A DNA stretch of 14,326 nucleotides from Bacteroidales bacterium UBA1184 (GTDB lineage: Bacteria; Bacteroidota; Bacteroidia; Bacteroidales; ML635J-15), in the NCBI GenBank assembly GCA_002310235.1, contig DBYO01000033.1, positions 178,989 to 193,314 on the forward strand, written 5' to 3'. The notes beneath the pieces were generated by a model. The model did no database searches. It saw only the letters and a list, made by a program, of their open reading frames with translations, and was not told the DNA's origin. Positions 13,537 to 14,326 of this stretch are shown piece after piece. The translations under genes and the position numbers were made by a program. Numbering within the stretch: position 1 is the stretch's first letter; each line of letters begins with the position of its first letter.

Positions 13537-13544
13537 TATTTTTG
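13537..13544 (+). promoter_or_regulatory. Promoter of the second TPR gene
   Basis: TATTTTTG fits TAnnTTTG and starts only seven bases after the stop of the CHAT gene. GTTG (13512-13515, inside the CHAT gene) could serve as -33 with 21-base spacing. No terminator separates the two genes, so read-through is also likely. Confidence 0.6.
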
Positions 13545-13565
13545 CAAGAAATAATAGAAAATAAT

Positions 13566-14326
13566 ATGAAGAAATTTTTGATAATCGTAATCTTTGCACT
13601 TTTGTGCAGTTCTGCTTTTGCACAACAAGACACCACAGCCATTTTCAAGAAGTTTCAGGAAGAAATGAACGATGCCGATTACCAAGGATTGTTCGGCGAT
13701 TTCGATGAAGCTGTAAAATTGTACGACAAGGCAATCGCAACTGCCAAGAGCGTCAACAACGGTTACAATATGCATTATGTGGATGCATTACTCTCTGTAG
13801 GCGACATGTTTTACTTTGTAGGTGACAACCATACTGCATTGAAATACTTTTTGCCGGCATTGGAAGTTATTGAAAAACTTCTAGGGAAAGACGATCCCAA
13901 ATATGCCGAAACCCTGTTTAGTATCGGATACTCATACTACCATGACAAGGATAACCAGACTGCCTTGAAATATTACATGGAGTTGCTGGATATATATAAG
14001 AAAAACATCGGCACAAAGACTTATGAGTATTCTGAGACTTTACACTCCATTGGCTTATTATACGTCCAAATGGAAAATTACAAGGAAGGATTGCCTTATT
14101 TTTTGCAGTATGCTAGCATTCAGAAGAAGATTCTTGGCAAAAAGGAATCAACAATAGAACAGATCTTTAATAGTCCGGAGTTGAAAGAATATTTACAATC
14201 CGACACCGAAACCCCTCCACAAGATCCCGATTATGCATCAACATTAGACGAAATCGGTTATATATACGAAGCTTTGGGCGACTATAGAAACGCAATGAAA
14301 TTCTATAAGCAGTCGATGGATATAAG
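13566..14326 (+). CDS. Second exported TPR protein, N-terminal part
   Basis: The frame is open from the ATG at 13566 to the window end, 253 codons. Residues 1-19 are a signal peptide (MKK, hydrophobic core, SSAFA before QQ). The rest is TPR repeats of about 42 residues of the kinesin-light-chain type, seen at about 70-110 (ALLSVGDMFYFVGDNHTALKYF), 115-150 (ETLFSIGYSYYHDKDNQTALKYY), 155-195 (ETLHSIGLLYVQMENYKEG) and 220-253 (STLDEIGYIYEALGDYRNAM). Its opening residues and repeat style resemble the preceding CHAT protein, so the two are probably paralogs in tandem. Whether it too ends in a CHAT domain cannot be seen. It is spaced 35 bases from the CHAT gene with a promoter in the gap. It could be a partner, adaptor or second protease; this is inference. 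Confidence 0.9.
   Translation, partial: MKKFLIIVIFALLCSSAFAQQDTTAIFKKFQEEMNDADYQGLFGDFDEAVKLYDKAIATAKSVNNGYNMHYVDALLSVGDMFYFVGDNHTALKYFLPALEVIEKLLGKDDPKYAETLFSIGYSYYHDKDNQTALKYYMELLDIYKKNIGTKTYEYSETLHSIGLLYVQMENYKEGLPYFLQYASIQKKILGKKESTIEQIFNSPELKEYLQSDTETPPQDPDYASTLDEIGYIYEALGDYRNAMKFYKQSMDI

Overview
The window looks like chromosomal DNA from a Bacteroidota species, most likely of the order Bacteroidales. The evidence is the repeated occurrence of the Bacteroidota -7 promoter element TAnnTTTG just upstream of starts, A-rich leaders without Shine-Dalgarno sequences, exported proteins with short signal peptides ending before Gln, a lipoprotein with a Bacteroidales-style lipobox, and intergenic arrays of 7-8 bp repeats. 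No transposase, integrase, phage gene or CRISPR array was seen.

Layout. Positions 1-96 hold the last codons of a + strand gene and its terminator. Positions 97-395 are repeat-rich and non-coding. A + strand pair follows: a small exported protein (431-859) and a short UvrA-like ABC ATPase (947-3190). Positions 3191-3553 hold one copy of a 33-bp dispersed repeat and two terminator hairpins. A minus-strand lipoprotein gene (3554-4381) lies downstream of a highly structured minus-strand RNA gene (about 4493-4668), which has its own promoter and terminator and a 6S-like rod shape. A membrane Ser/Thr protein kinase (4988-6298, minus) is divergent from a conserved Bacteroidota protein of unknown function (6360-6971, +); their promoters lie within 25 bp of each other. 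A Nudix CoA-pyrophosphatase-like gene (7092-7706, minus) comes next, then two short-period repeat arrays, then a tRNA-Leu(GAG) with a textbook promoter and terminator.

The right-hand 6 kb is the most accessory-looking part. It holds a 1788-residue exported TPR protein ending in a CHAT (caspase/separase-like) peptidase domain with an intact His/Cys pair, followed by a second exported TPR protein cut by the window end. The large protein is built from a repeated module of about 285-306 residues that precedes ordinary TPRs and the protease. Both proteins carry signal peptides, so this would be an extracytoplasmic caspase-like system rather than a cytoplasmic CRISPR- or gasdermin-type one.

The genes do not form one obvious pathway. 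The two TPR genes are probably one functional unit. The kinase and its divergent neighbour may share regulation. The other genes look like independent chromosomal loci separated by repeat-rich spacers. The best candidates for something undescribed are the exported TPR-CHAT locus, the structured RNA, and the 7-8 bp repeat arrays, some of which run through stop codons.
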